A program made the translations under genes and the position numbers. Shown here in pieces: positions 55,961 to 64,000 of a DNA stretch of 64,000 nucleotides (its first letter is position 1; each line of letters begins with the position of its first letter). Below the pieces are notes generated by a model that searched no databases, had not been told where the DNA came from, and saw nothing but the letters and a program-made list of their open reading frames with translations. Source of the stretch: Bremerella sp. P1 (GTDB taxonomy: Bacteria > Planctomycetota > Planctomycetia > Pirellulales > Pirellulaceae); contig NZ_CP118164.1 of the NCBI RefSeq assembly GCF_028748185.1, positions 2,728,001 to 2,792,000 on the forward strand. Reading direction: 5' to 3'.

Positions 55961-58459
55961 CTAAAAGAGTCCCATCGCGATCAAGCTATAGCGAACGACA
56001 AACCCGCCCACGACCAGGCTGACCATGCTCATCAGCTTGATGAGGATGTTCAAGCTGGGGCCGCTGGTATCTTTGAACGGATCGCCGACCGTATCACCGA
56101 CGACCGCCGCCTTGTGGGCGTCGCTGCCCTTGCCCCCGTGATTGCCCGCTTCGATATACTTCTTTGCATTGTCCCAACTGCCGCCGCTATTGGCCATGAA
56201 GATCGCCAGGCAGAAGCCGCTCGTCAGGGCACCCACCAGAAGTCCCAGCACGCCACCGACCCCCAGCAAGAAGCCCACGGCCAAGGGAGTAATCAGCCCG
56301 AGGAGTGAAGGGACGATCATCTCCATCTGGGCTGCCTTGGTACTGATCTCGACCGGGGTCGCGTAGTCTGGCTCTTCGGTATTGTCCATGATGCCAGGCT
56401 TCTCGCGGAACTGCCGACGCACTTCTTCGACCATGCCTTTTGCCGCGCGTCCGACTGCTTTCATGGTCAGCGCACAAAAGACAAACGTCGTCATCGCACC
56501 GATGAAAATACCAACCAGGACTTTCGGGTTCATGACGTTCGCTTCGTAGTAAGTTGCGAAGTCGCTGAGGCTGGCCTCGTGGACGTTGACAAAGCGTGCA
56601 TCCGTCTCGGTGAACATCAGTTGAGGTTCCCCCTGCTCCGGCTTGACGACCTGAACCATGTCGGAAGCAAGCGCCGCAGGCTTTCCGTCTGTGCCCAGAT
56701 TCTTCCAAGCATCTTTGACCTTTTCGTCGCGAAGATCAGCCGGCATGGGCAAGTAGCCGTAGACGTAGTCTTCGCCATCATGATCTTCCTTCAAAATGAC
56801 CAGGCCTGGGGCGATCTTGGTGGGCGTATCGTATTCGACCTGGGCAGCAACACTGGTTCCCCAGCGATCGAAGCCTTCGCGGACGACTTCTACGTAGGCC
56901 GCCATCAAGGCCAAAGCGGTTAGCGCGGCCGAACCAATCGCGAAGCCCTTGCCTGTGGCTGCGGTCGTATTGCCGAGGCTATCCAACGCATCGGTTCGCT
57001 CACGGACGATTGGTTCCAGGTGAGACATCTCGGCGTTGCCACCGGCGTTGTCGGCAATCGGGCCATAAGCATCGGTCGCCAGGGTGATGCCCAGCGTGCT
57101 GAGCATACCGACCGCCGCGATTCCCACGCCATACAGACCCAACGCAAACAAGTTGGGATCATCAAAGCTCCAGCCGTTGGCAAAACCGAACGAGGCCAGC
57201 GTGGCGATCGCAATCACAATGACCGGGGGCCAGACACTGAGCATGCCGTCGGCGATTCCGCCGATGATGATCGTGGCAGGTCCGGTCTCGGATTGTTCGG
57301 CAAGGTTTTTGGTCGGCGGGAACTCGTCGCTCGTGGCGTATTCCGTCCACTTACCAATCAGCCATCCGGCTGCGAGTCCGACGATAATACTCAGCGATAC
57401 GCCTGGGATGGCAATGCCAAGCTGAAATGAAGCATCCGGTACCGCAGGCATCAACAGAATACAAATCAGGATGGCCACCACCGTGACGGCACCTGTGGCC
57501 ATGTTGATCCCGCGTGAAAGGGCTGCGAGCAGATTCTTCTGCGATGCGCCTTCCTGCGTGCGGACCAGGTAGACACCAACAATCGAGAGAAGTGTTCCGA
57601 ACGCGGCAATCAGCATGGGAACAAACACCGCGCGGATCTGTGCGTCGGCCACATTGTCGAAGCCGGCCGAACTAGCGATAGCCGGGGAAGAAAACGCGGC
57701 CACACCCAGGGCGGCGGTCGCCAGAATACTTCCGCAGTAACTTTCGTAAAGGTCGGCACCCATCCCTGCGACATCCCCCACGTTGTCGCCGACGTTATCG
57801 GCAATCGACGCTGGGTTGCGCGGGTCGTCTTCGGGAATGCCTTGTTCGACCTTACCTACCAGGTCGGCACCGACGTCGGCCGCTTTGGTAAAGATCCCAC
57901 CCCCGACACGTGCGAACAGTGCCTGGCAACTGGCTCCCATGCCGAAGCAAAGCATCGTTGTCGTGATATTAAACAGCGAGAGATCGAAGACCCATTTCAG
58001 CACGCCAAACCAGATCACGATATCGAGCAGCCCCAGGCCAACGACCGTCAGGCCCATGACCGCGCCACTGCGAAATGCGACTTGCAAACCTTGGTTGAGT
58101 GACTTTTCTGCACCGGCCGCTGTACGGCTGCTGGCCAGCGTCGCGGTCTTCATGCCGATCCAACCGGCGAGCCCTGAAAAGAAGCCGCCGGTCATGAACG
58201 CAAAAGGGACCCAGCGGCTTTGTACTTCGACGACAAACGCAAGTAGGGCGAGCACCAAGGCGATCGCCACGAAGAAGATCGTCACCACGACATACTGCTG
58301 AGCCAGGTAAGCGTTCGCTCCTTCGCGAACGTAACCGGCGATTCGCTGCATGGTCGGAGTGCCAGGGTCCGCTTGGACCATGCCGGTAAAAAAGAAGTAG
58401 GCCTGAACAAGGGCCGCAATCGACGCAAAAAGTACCAACAGCCAGATGCCGAAAAACAT
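55961..58459 (-). CDS. hppA: Membrane-bound ion-pumping pyrophosphatase
   Basis: Hydrolyses pyrophosphate to pump protons or sodium across the membrane. 832 residues from ATG 58459 (AAGGAATGGCACC upstream). Family motifs: [23 protein letters not shown] near 205, [21 protein letters not shown] near 225, and the C-terminal [31 protein letters not shown]. The segment [20 protein letters not shown] has Ala and Gly at the sites that separate K+-dependent (A) from K+-independent (K) enzymes, so a potassium-dependent type is likely. An insertion of about 100 residues (about 550-660) is extracytoplasmic in the usual fold. The convergent lipoprotein genes end just before it. Confidence 0.93.
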   Translation of the reverse strand: MFFGIWLLVLFASIAALVQAYFFFTGMVQADPGTPTMQRIAGYVREGANAYLAQQYVVVTIFFVAIALVLALLAFVVEVQSRWVPFAFMTGGFFSGLAGWIGMKTATLASSRTAAGAEKSLNQGLQVAFRSGAVMGLTVVGLGLLDIVIWFGVLKWVFDLSLFNITTTMLCFGMGASCQALFARVGGGIFTKAADVGADLVGKVEQGIPEDDPRNPASIADNVGDNVGDVAGMGADLYESYCGSILATAALGVAAFSSPAIASSAGFDNVADAQIRAVFVPMLIAAFGTLLSIVGVYLVRTQEGASQKNLLAALSRGINMATGAVTVVAILICILLMPAVPDASFQLGIAIPGVSLSIIVGLAAGWLIGKWTEYATSDEFPPTKNLAEQSETGPATIIIGGIADGMLSVWPPVIVIAIATLASFGFANGWSFDDPNLFALGLYGVGIAAVGMLSTLGITLATDAYGPIADNAGGNAEMSHLEPIVRERTDALDSLGNTTAATGKGFAIGSAALTALALMAAYVEVVREGFDRWGTSVAAQVEYDTPTKIAPGLVILKEDHDGEDYVYGYLPMPADLRDEKVKDAWKNLGTDGKPAALASDMVQVVKPEQGEPQLMFTETDARFVNVHEASLSDFATYYEANVMNPKVLVGIFIGAMTTFVFCALTMKAVGRAAKGMVEEVRRQFREKPGIMDNTEEPDYATPVEISTKAAQMEMIVPSLLGLITPLAVGFLLGVGGVLGLLVGALTSGFCLAIFMANSGGSWDNAKKYIEAGNHGGKGSDAHKAAVVGDTVGDPFKDTSGPSLNILIKLMSMVSLVVGGFVVRYSLIAMGLF

Positions 58460-59014
58460 GGTGCCATTCCTTTGAAGACCGACGGCAAATTCGAGGGTGT
58501 CGCAATCGATGAGAGCCCACAGGCCGACCGAGTGGCCAGATCTCACGTGGGGTAGTCGTCATTATCCATATTATTGGAGGGGTTTAAACTGGTTTATGGG
58601 AGCTTCACAAAGGAAAGATGAGAAAAAGTGCGCATAATAACACGGTTTGCGGTGCTTCCCTGTCCGTTAACCTAAAGCGGTCTCTTTTCGAACAAGACCG
58701 TGTTTCCAGCAGTTTCCAGGCGAAAATCTGGCGGTGACTCCATCTGCCGACGCGGGGATGAAGAGCATAGCCTGATGGACCTTTCCCCCCATGTTAGGCG
58801 GATTGATTTCCCCTGTGCAAAATTGTTGGCTTCTTCGAGAACAGCGATTAAGCTTTAGATGTTGTGTTTCCTACGTATTTGGTAGGAAAAGTATCCGTTG
58901 ATCGCTGCATCCTTTGGGGGCGACTACGCGGATCTTGTCTTGGATCATCTCACAGTTGTTAGTCGATTCGCGGGCAATCGCCGAATTCGAGCGAATCATA
59001 GGAGCAGTTATCTC
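58460..59014. other. Divergent intergenic region with a hairpin
   Basis: About 555 bases between hppA and the Gly-rich protein gene. TTTCCTAC (58867-58874) and GTAGGAAA (58882-58889) form an 8-base-arm hairpin about 125 bases before the Gly-rich gene. An in-frame ATG at 58898 would extend that gene by 39 residues, but no ribosome site supports it. No other gene visible. Confidence 0.45.
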
Positions 59015-59866
59015 ATGAAATGGCACATGGTTGGGCGATTGTTTGGCTGCATGGCCATGCTGGCCTGTTTGGCTCCAGCGGCGATCGCGGACGATAAGAA
59101 ATCCGGTTCGTCCAGCGAAGTCGAAACGGTCGAGATGTTCCAAGCGATCGATAATGGTGACATCGAAGTGAAGTTCATTCCGATGAACTCCGAACGAGGC
59201 ACCGTCATCATCACGAACAAAACTAAGAAGAAGATGCGTGTCGAATTGCCGGCCGCGTTCGCTGGCGTTCCTCTGGCCCAGTTCGGCGGCGGCTTTGGTG
59301 GCAACCAAGGTGGCGGTGGTTTCGGTAACCAAGGTGGTGGCTTCGGCAACCAAGGCGGTGGCGGTAACCAAGGCTTCGGCGGCGGCTTCGGTGGTAACCA
59401 GGGCGGTGGCGGCTTCGGCGGCGGCGGCGGCTTTGGTGGTAACCAAGGCGGCGGTGGCGGTTTCTTCAACGTCATGCCTGAAAAGGTTCAACGCATCAAG
59501 GTCAAAGGCGTTTGCCTTGATCACGGTCTGGAAGATCCCGATCCGCAGATCCCTTACGAACTGAAGCCAATCGGTGCTTACACCGAAAAGCCTGGCGTCG
59601 CTGACGTTTGTCACATGCTGGGTAGCGGTGAACTGAATCAGCGCAGTGCACAGGCAGCTGCCTGGCACCTGAACAACGGCATGAGCTGGGAAGAACTGGC
59701 CAACAAACGCATCGAGCACCTGATTGGTGACGATACGCCTTACTTCAGCCGCCAAGAGTTGCAGATCGCTTACCGAGCAGCTGAAGCTGCTAAGGAACGC
59801 CACGCAGCTCGCGAAAAGGCGAATAAGAAGAAGCCAACCGACTCGCTCTCGCTCAGCGCTGAGTAA
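59015..59866 (+). CDS. Exported Gly-rich protein with FGGNQGGG repeats
   Basis: 283-residue exported protein. Signal peptide about 1-25 (LFGCMAMLACLAPAAIA). Residues about 90-150 are a run of GGFGGNQGGG/GFGNQGGG units. The N-terminal 65 mature residues (VETVEMFQAIDNGDIEVKFIP, GTVIITNKTKKKMRVELP) and the C-terminal 130 (QRIKVKGVCLDHGLEDPDPQIPY, ELNQRSAQAAAWHLNNGMSWEELANK) are globular and look conserved. AGGAG precedes ATG 59015. Perhaps a periplasmic binding or structural protein; the role is unknown. Confidence 0.78.
   Translation: MKWHMVGRLFGCMAMLACLAPAAIADDKKSGSSSEVETVEMFQAIDNGDIEVKFIPMNSERGTVIITNKTKKKMRVELPAAFAGVPLAQFGGGFGGNQGGGGFGNQGGGFGNQGGGGNQGFGGGFGGNQGGGGFGGGGGFGGNQGGGGGFFNVMPEKVQRIKVKGVCLDHGLEDPDPQIPYELKPIGAYTEKPGVADVCHMLGSGELNQRSAQAAAWHLNNGMSWEELANKRIEHLIGDDTPYFSRQELQIAYRAAEAAKERHAAREKANKKKPTDSLSLSAE
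59284..59462 (+). repeat. Short tandem coding repeats (Gly/Asn/Gln)
   Basis: DNA units such as GGCTTTGGTGGCAACCAAGG and GGTTTCGGTAACCAAGGTGG are repeated with variation through this stretch and encode the FGGNQGGG runs of the exported protein. Such repeats can change copy number by slippage. Confidence 0.75.
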
Positions 59867-59897
59867 GCCGAACGATTTATTCGAGTCAGCACGATTC

Positions 59898-59928
59898 GGG
59901 GGACGCTCATTGAGCGTTCCCTTTTTTT
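59898..59928 (+). terminator. Rho-independent terminator of the Gly-rich gene
   Basis: GGGGACGCTCA/TGAGCGTTCCC arms around a two-base loop, followed by seven T residues. Ends the Gly-rich gene's transcript. Confidence 0.82.
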
Positions 59929-59966
59929 ATGCGCTAGGTTCTTTCACTCGAAGCAAATGTGGACGC

Positions 59967-61142
59967 TTAAGCCGCTTTGGGAGTGATTTCCCGGCTCAGG
60001 TCTTGGTAGCGCTCTTTCAAGATTTCGAGCTTGGTATCGTTCAACGATTCGTGCTCGCGGCGAAGTTCGCCCAGTTGAGAGCGAACCTGAGCTTCGCGAT
60101 CGGCCAGTTCGTGCTTGGCCCGACGGATCGCGGTGTGATGTTGATCGGCGTCGTCTTCGAGCTGTACCTGTTGTTCCTGGATCTCGAGCTTGGCCAGCTC
60201 CAGTTGATGCAACATGTGGCGAATCTCGGACTTGGCCGCCTGGTTGCGGGCATGCAGCGCTTTGTCGAAGTGATCGACGGCGTGATCCGTTTGCTGGTCC
60301 AGGCGTCGCCGGAGTGCTGAAGGAATCCGCACGCGAATCTCGGCCCAGGCCATTTCTAACTGATCGCGGATCACTTGCAGCTCTTCAAATGCGTACTGCA
60401 TTTCCTGCTGGACATCAGCCAGTTCGTTCTCGCGACGAGCCAGTTCATCCTGATCGCGCGACAGTTGCTCTTGTTCCTGCTCGAGCCATTGGTGCTGTTG
60501 GGCTCGGCTCTGCTCGATCTCACGCTCAACTTTCTGCGTATAGCCGGCGAACTCTTTTTCGCGCAGGGCCTGCAGCGAACGAGCGTTCTTGAGCAGCGCC
60601 CACTGCTGTGCCAGTTGAGCCTCGGCTTCGCTCAGCTTCTCCAGCCGAACAGTGACCCGGTCGTCGACCTCGGGTTCAATCTCGGAGATGTCGGTTTCCT
60701 GGCCGCGCCATTTACGGCGCCATTGGCGGATCTTCTCTTCGATACTTCGCAGAGGGCTCGCCGAGGATGCCTTCGAATCGGGCTCGTGCGAGGTGGGTTT
60801 TACCGATTGCGGAAGCGGTTCGTCCATCGCCAGGGCGGCACTTCGCTGCTGACTTTCGAAGTTCGCCATCCGAGCATTGAGTTCGGCTTCGCGGCGGTCG
60901 AGTTCCATCTGGCGATCACGCATCAAGCGGGCCAGTTGATTGATCTGACGTCGCTGCCAATCAGGCAGTGTTTCGAGATCGGCCGAGCTGAGATCGACGC
61001 CTTGTTCGTCTTCCAGGGTATCCGCTGGATTGCTCTCCACCGAAGGTGCATGCGGAGGATCGATACGCAACTCTGGCGAGCCCTGCTCGGAGATAGGGCG
61101 CGGCGATGGCGTGATGTTCGCTGGGCGGATAGTCGGCTTCAT
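59967..61142 (-). CDS. Coiled-coil protein of unknown function
   Basis: 391-residue soluble protein. A disordered, proline-rich N terminus (about 1-45) precedes a helical coiled coil over most of the rest (QINQLARLMRDRQMELDRREAELNARM, QWLEQEQEQLSRDQDELARRENELADVQ, QAAKSEIRHMLHQLELAKLEIQEQQVQLEDDADQHH). No membrane segment or catalytic domain. Coiled-coil length suggests a structural or scaffolding protein. Independent transcript. Confidence 0.75.
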   Translation of the reverse strand: MKPTIRPANITPSPRPISEQGSPELRIDPPHAPSVESNPADTLEDEQGVDLSSADLETLPDWQRRQINQLARLMRDRQMELDRREAELNARMANFESQQRSAALAMDEPLPQSVKPTSHEPDSKASSASPLRSIEEKIRQWRRKWRGQETDISEIEPEVDDRVTVRLEKLSEAEAQLAQQWALLKNARSLQALREKEFAGYTQKVEREIEQSRAQQHQWLEQEQEQLSRDQDELARRENELADVQQEMQYAFEELQVIRDQLEMAWAEIRVRIPSALRRRLDQQTDHAVDHFDKALHARNQAAKSEIRHMLHQLELAKLEIQEQQVQLEDDADQHHTAIRRAKHELADREAQVRSQLGELRREHESLNDTKLEILKERYQDLSREITPKAA

Positions 61143-61303
61143 GTCGAATCAATACGGTTGGCGGCACTCAAATGGATTACTCGGCCATCCTTTCGCATCG
61201 GCATGATGTGCCTAAGAAATTGAGTTTAACGGCTGCGCAAGTTGAAATGCGGCGAGCTAGCAAGGTGCCGGCGGTGCTACCATCGGGCGAAAGAGTCAGC
61301 GCA

Positions 61304-61336
61304 TAAAAAAAACGGAGGACAAACGTCCTCCGTTTT
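61304..61336 (-). terminator. Rho-independent terminator of trxA
   Basis: AAACGGAGGAC (61310-61320) pairs with GTCCTCCGTTT (61325-61335); on the minus strand T residues follow (61304-61310). Ends the thioredoxin gene. Confidence 0.88.
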
Positions 61337-61371
61337 GCTAGCTGTAGAGCAATAGGCCCCCAGCGGCACGC

Positions 61372-61692
61372 TTAGCCTTTGGCGGCGTCCAGCGCTTGCT
61401 GCAGGTTGGCTTTCGGCTGGTTGCCGAGCATTTGGTTTACGACTTCGCCATTCTTGAAGATCATGACGGTCGGGATGCTCTGGATACCGTACTTCACCGC
61501 CAGGTTGGGGTTTTGGTCGGTATCGACCTTACCGACTTTGACCGAACCTTCGTATTCGGTGGCAAGTTGGTCGATCACTGGTGCCAGTTGACGGCAAGGA
61601 CCGCACCAAGGAGCCCAGAAGTCGACCAAGACCGGCTCGCTCGATTGCAGGACTTCGGCATCAAAGTTGTCTTCGTTAAATGTGTTGGCCAT
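61372..61692 (-). CDS. trxA: Thioredoxin
   Basis: Cytoplasmic disulfide reductase of 106 residues from ATG 61692, with GGGAG upstream. Redox motif WCGPC in VDFWAPWCGPCRQLAP (Cys30, Cys33), followed by the conserved Asp/Lys region (VGKVDTDQNPNLA) and cis-proline segment SIPTVMIF. Full-length family member. Independent transcript ending in a terminator. Confidence 0.96.
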   Translation of the reverse strand: MANTFNEDNFDAEVLQSSEPVLVDFWAPWCGPCRQLAPVIDQLATEYEGSVKVGKVDTDQNPNLAVKYGIQSIPTVMIFKNGEVVNQMLGNQPKANLQQALDAAKG

Positions 61693-62008
61693 AGGAAGGC
61701 TTCTCCCGATCAATGGAAAATATGGGGGTTTATTGTCGCTTGCGTCTCATGAGATCAAGTCGAGCCCAGACGTCCAGCATGCCGTAATTCCGAGCCTAAA
61801 CCAATAGAATCGCGAATTTTAACCAGGTTCACAACCCAGGGGACATGCTTTTATTATGGGGGGTGACCGAGTCAGGACAACCTTCCGCGGTACCCCTCTG
61901 CTGTGCTCTGCTAACTAGGATGCCGCTTGGTGACCTGCGTTACAGGCAGATTGCCCTCGGTTTCCCGAAGTTCCCAAATTACGCCACATCCCTGCTGCTA
62001 GGTAACCG
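61693..62008. other. Divergent intergenic region, trxA / ArsC-like gene
   Basis: About 315 bases that should hold both promoters. No strong palindrome or small gene visible. Confidence 0.4.
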
Positions 62009-62350
62009 ATGAGCGTCACGATCTATCACAACCCGCGTTGTATGAAGAGCCGACAGACCTTGGCCCGGCTCGAAGAACACGGCATCGAGCCCAAGGTGGT
62101 GCTTTACCTCGAAACGCCGCCAGATGAGAAGACCATCAAGGGACTGCTCAAAAAGCTGGGTCTCAAGGCCGAGCAGCTTGTGCGGAAGAAGGATCACAAG
62201 GCCTTGGGTCTGGAACAGCCGGAAGACGAAGCAGGCTGGATCGCCCAGATGGCTGCCAACCCAAAGATCATCGAACGGCCCATTGTCGTGGTCGGCAAAG
62301 AGGCTCGCTTGGGACGACCGCCGGAGAGCGTCGACGAAATCCTCCCTTGA
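62009..62350 (+). CDS. arsC: ArsC-like (Spx/arsenate reductase-family) protein
   Basis: 113-residue thioredoxin-fold protein of the glutaredoxin-type arsenate reductase family. Catalytic Cys11 in HNPRCMKSRQTL, active-site arginines in KIIERPIVVV and RLGRPPESV. The Escherichia coli enzyme has the same HNPxCxxSR and RPI patterns. It could reduce arsenate or act as a YffB-like thiol protein; no arsenic resistance genes are near. Confidence 0.85.
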   Translation: MSVTIYHNPRCMKSRQTLARLEEHGIEPKVVLYLETPPDEKTIKGLLKKLGLKAEQLVRKKDHKALGLEQPEDEAGWIAQMAANPKIIERPIVVVGKEARLGRPPESVDEILP

Positions 62351-62548
62351 TGCGTGCCTACCGGGGCCTCCTCGGCTGGGCGTGAAGCACTTTAAGTTCC
62401 CAATTTCAGGGAAGGCCCCAATCAGGTTATACTGCAGGGATTATGAAACCCACCCAACGTGCGGTCACCAGGCAGATTGCCTACGGGGTCGTACGTTTTT
62501 GTCGCTGGCAGCTCTTCTTAGGGCAACGGCGAAATAAAGATATCCAGT

Positions 62549-63469
62549 ATGGCGAAATACATCATTCGCTACGGGGCCATGCGTTTTTTAGGCGTGTTCT
62601 CGGCCCGAGCAAAAGATGAATACAACCGCGACGATAAAGTCATCATTCGCACCAAGCGCGGCTTGGAGGTGGGGGATGTCCTTTGCGAAGCCACCGATGA
62701 CGCAGTCAAGCAGCTGAGCGATCCGGCCTTTGGCAGCATCATGCGCGCCATGTCGGAAGAAGACGTCAAGCAGACCGAGCACATGGTAGGCGACGCCCAG
62801 CGCGAGGTGGAAACGGTCCGTCGTGTGATCGGCGAGATGAATCTTCCGATGCAACTGGTCGACGTCGAGCACTTGTTCGGCGGCGAGCGGATCATCGTTT
62901 ACTACCTGGCCGAGTCGCGGGTCGACTTTCGCGAGTTGGTCAAAGCACTGGCTTCTGAATTGCAAACCCGCATCGAGATGCGGCAAATTGGCGTTCGCGA
63001 CGAAGCCAAGTTGTTGGCCGATTACGGCGACTGTGGAAAGCCCGTTTGCTGCAATACGCACCTGAGCGAGATGCCGCCCGTTTCGATGCGGATGGCCAAG
63101 CTCCAAAAAGCGACGCTCGACCCGACGAAGATTTCCGGCCGCTGCGGACGACTCAAGTGTTGCCTCCGATACGAGTACGACACGTACGAGGAACTGCAAC
63201 GTGACCTTCCGCCGATCGGCAGCGACATCGTGACCAACAGCGGTCGCGGCCGGGTTTTGAATCACGAGATTCTGGCCGGTCAGTTGTTGGTTCGCATGGA
63301 AGACAACCGCAACATCATGATCGACTCCAGCGATGTGCTGACCGTGCTCAAACGCGGCAACGGGCAATCCGGAGGAGGTTCCCGACGCGGCAAGCGTCGC
63401 GACAAGAAGGAAGCCGCGGACGAGAGCGGCGAGAACACCCAGTCCAAACCTGACACTCCGAAGGAATAA
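62549..63469 (+). CDS. ricT: PSP1-domain protein RicT (YaaT-like)
   Basis: 306-residue cytoplasmic protein. PSP1 domain starts at MAKYIIRYGAMRFLGVF; six cysteines in two clusters, Cys162/Cys167/Cys168 (GDCGKPVCCNTHLSEMPPVS) and Cys199/Cys204/Cys205 (RCGRLKCCLRYE), as in RicT, which holds an iron-sulfur cluster with RicA and RicF and guides RNase Y in Bacillus (family knowledge). No ricA or ricF here, and the C terminus is a basic disordered tail. Followed six bases later by the Minf_1886-type gene, so these two are co-transcribed. Confidence 0.9.
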   Translation: MAKYIIRYGAMRFLGVFSARAKDEYNRDDKVIIRTKRGLEVGDVLCEATDDAVKQLSDPAFGSIMRAMSEEDVKQTEHMVGDAQREVETVRRVIGEMNLPMQLVDVEHLFGGERIIVYYLAESRVDFRELVKALASELQTRIEMRQIGVRDEAKLLADYGDCGKPVCCNTHLSEMPPVSMRMAKLQKATLDPTKISGRCGRLKCCLRYEYDTYEELQRDLPPIGSDIVTNSGRGRVLNHEILAGQLLVRMEDNRNIMIDSSDVLTVLKRGNGQSGGGSRRGKRRDKKEAADESGENTQSKPDTPKE

Positions 63470-63475
63470 CACGGC

Positions 63476-63976
63476 ATGTCCGAAGATACTTATTCCGCCT
63501 TCATGCAACTGCTCAAAGACGATCCACGCTATCGCATGGAAGCGTATCAATTTGTCCGCGAAGCCCTTTCGTTCGGACAGCGGTTTCAGGACGAGCAGGA
63601 CGAAGAATCCTCCGAAGAAGAAGACCTGGACCTGGAATGCTTCGAGGAAGAAGTCGATGAACTCGACGAAGAACTTGAAAGCTGGGAGGAAGAGGAAGAA
63701 GATCCCGAACGCCATCTGACCGGCCAGGTTCTGTGTCAGGCCATCCGGCAGTACGCCCAGCAGCAATACGGTTTGCTGGCCAAGGTAGTGCTCAACTCGT
63801 GGGGTATTCACACGACCGGCGATTTCGGCGAGATCGTCTACAACCTGATCGGCATCGGCATGATGCGTAAGTCGAAGTCGGACCGTCGCGAAGACTTCGA
63901 CGATCAGTACGACTTCGAAGACGCATTCGTGAAGAACTTCGACTTCCAACTGTCGGAAGAATCAGGGCAAGCTTAG
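63476..63976 (+). CDS. Minf_1886-family conserved protein
   Basis: 166-residue soluble protein of the conserved Minf_1886 type: LKDDPRYRMEAYQFVREALSF near the start and HLTGQVLCQAIRQYAQQQYGLLAKVVLNSWG in the second half, plus GDFGEIVYNLIGIGMM. Between them lies a run of about 45 mostly Glu/Asp residues (EESSEEEDLDLECFEEE, ELESWEEEEEDPE), an insertion that looks unusual. AAGGA ten bases before the ATG. Function unknown; it shares a transcript with ricT. Confidence 0.85.
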   Translation: MSEDTYSAFMQLLKDDPRYRMEAYQFVREALSFGQRFQDEQDEESSEEEDLDLECFEEEVDELDEELESWEEEEEDPERHLTGQVLCQAIRQYAQQQYGLLAKVVLNSWGIHTTGDFGEIVYNLIGIGMMRKSKSDRREDFDDQYDFEDAFVKNFDFQLSEESGQA

Positions 63977-64000
63977 GCCATCACCAAGGGAAGAAGCATG

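Noticed and set aside
62443-62548. A small reading frame starting MKPTQRAVTRQIAYG ahead of ricT
   Set aside because: No ribosome site, it overlaps the start of ricT in another frame, and the sequence looks random.
62588-63949. A 453-codon open frame on the minus strand opposite ricT and the Minf_1886-type gene
   Set aside because: It spans two real genes on the opposite strand and translates into a Phe/Val-rich stretch mirroring their Glu/Asp codons; no start signal or family match.

Overview
This is a chromosomal window from a bacterium of the phylum Planctomycetota, most likely the Pirellulaceae (Blastopirellula/Bremerella/Rhodopirellula-like). That assignment is inferred from gene content: two DUF1559 pseudopilin-like proteins carrying the Planctomycete prepilin motif, an SHD1 domain fused to a nuclease, a membrane pyrophosphatase, ExbB/ExbD-like coiled-coil proteins, a tig-clpP-clpP block, several secreted proteins of planctomycete type, and moderate GC with dense genes on both strands. 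I see no prophage, insertion sequence, CRISPR array or rRNA; the single tRNA is tRNA-Gly(GCC).

Layout. 1-3.1 kb (minus): edge of an unknown gene, then trpG/pabA-moeA, and a protein built on seven STADILAMARGKK-like repeats. 3.1-8.7 kb (minus): a secreted helical-repeat protein, an OxyR-type LysR regulator with both redox cysteines, and an FHA-like/GAF/class III nucleotide cyclase whose purine-selecting residues look guanylyl-type. 8.9-13.9 kb (plus): a DUF1444 protein and then a tightly overlapping stressosome operon, globin-RsbR, RsbS, RsbT, RsbX and an RsbU-like phosphatase. 13.9-19.6 kb (minus): CYTH protein, lysA, a secreted protein, infA and a YghO-like GNAT protein. 19.6-24.6 kb: a structured intergenic region with a candidate small RNA, then a MacAB-like adaptor/permease/ATPase operon. 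24.7-31.2 kb: an S9 peptidase, membrane proteins, a SPATA20/YyaL-like thioredoxin protein and three small genes. 31.3-45.5 kb: two DUF1559 loci (one with a His/Asp-rich loop next to a very His-rich small protein), a serine hydrolase, an SHD1-nuclease, an esterase, a propeller/dihaem cytochrome c protein, a lactonase, a PPP phosphatase, a DegT aminotransferase and envelope proteins. 45.6-53.9 kb: a DUF2007 protein, tig-clpP-clpP, tRNA-Gly, and a three-gene ExbB-ExbD-ExbD operon. 54.3-64.0 kb: tandem lipoprotein paralogues, a membrane pyrophosphatase, a Gly-rich FGGNQ repeat protein, a coiled-coil protein, thioredoxin, an ArsC-like protein, RicT/PSP1 and a Minf_1886-type protein.

The most system-like region is 10.3-13.9 kb. 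Five genes chained by 1-10 base overlaps encode a gas-sensing type stressosome. RsbR keeps the haem-ligand histidine and both phospho-threonines. RsbS has arginine where Bacillus RsbS has its phosphorylated serine. The RsbU-like phosphatase carries a degenerate RsbT-like ATPase domain instead of the usual N-terminal domain. No sigma factor or anti-sigma factor is present, so the output is unknown.

The second is 50.2-53.9 kb: an ExbB-type channel with a zinc ribbon and long coiled coil, plus two different ExbD-like subunits. One keeps the transmembrane proton-carrying Asp and the other has Ser there. A predicted cyclase (6.7-8.7 kb), OxyR and a CYTH protein flank the stressosome, so this stretch is rich in signalling genes. 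A functional link between them is inference only.
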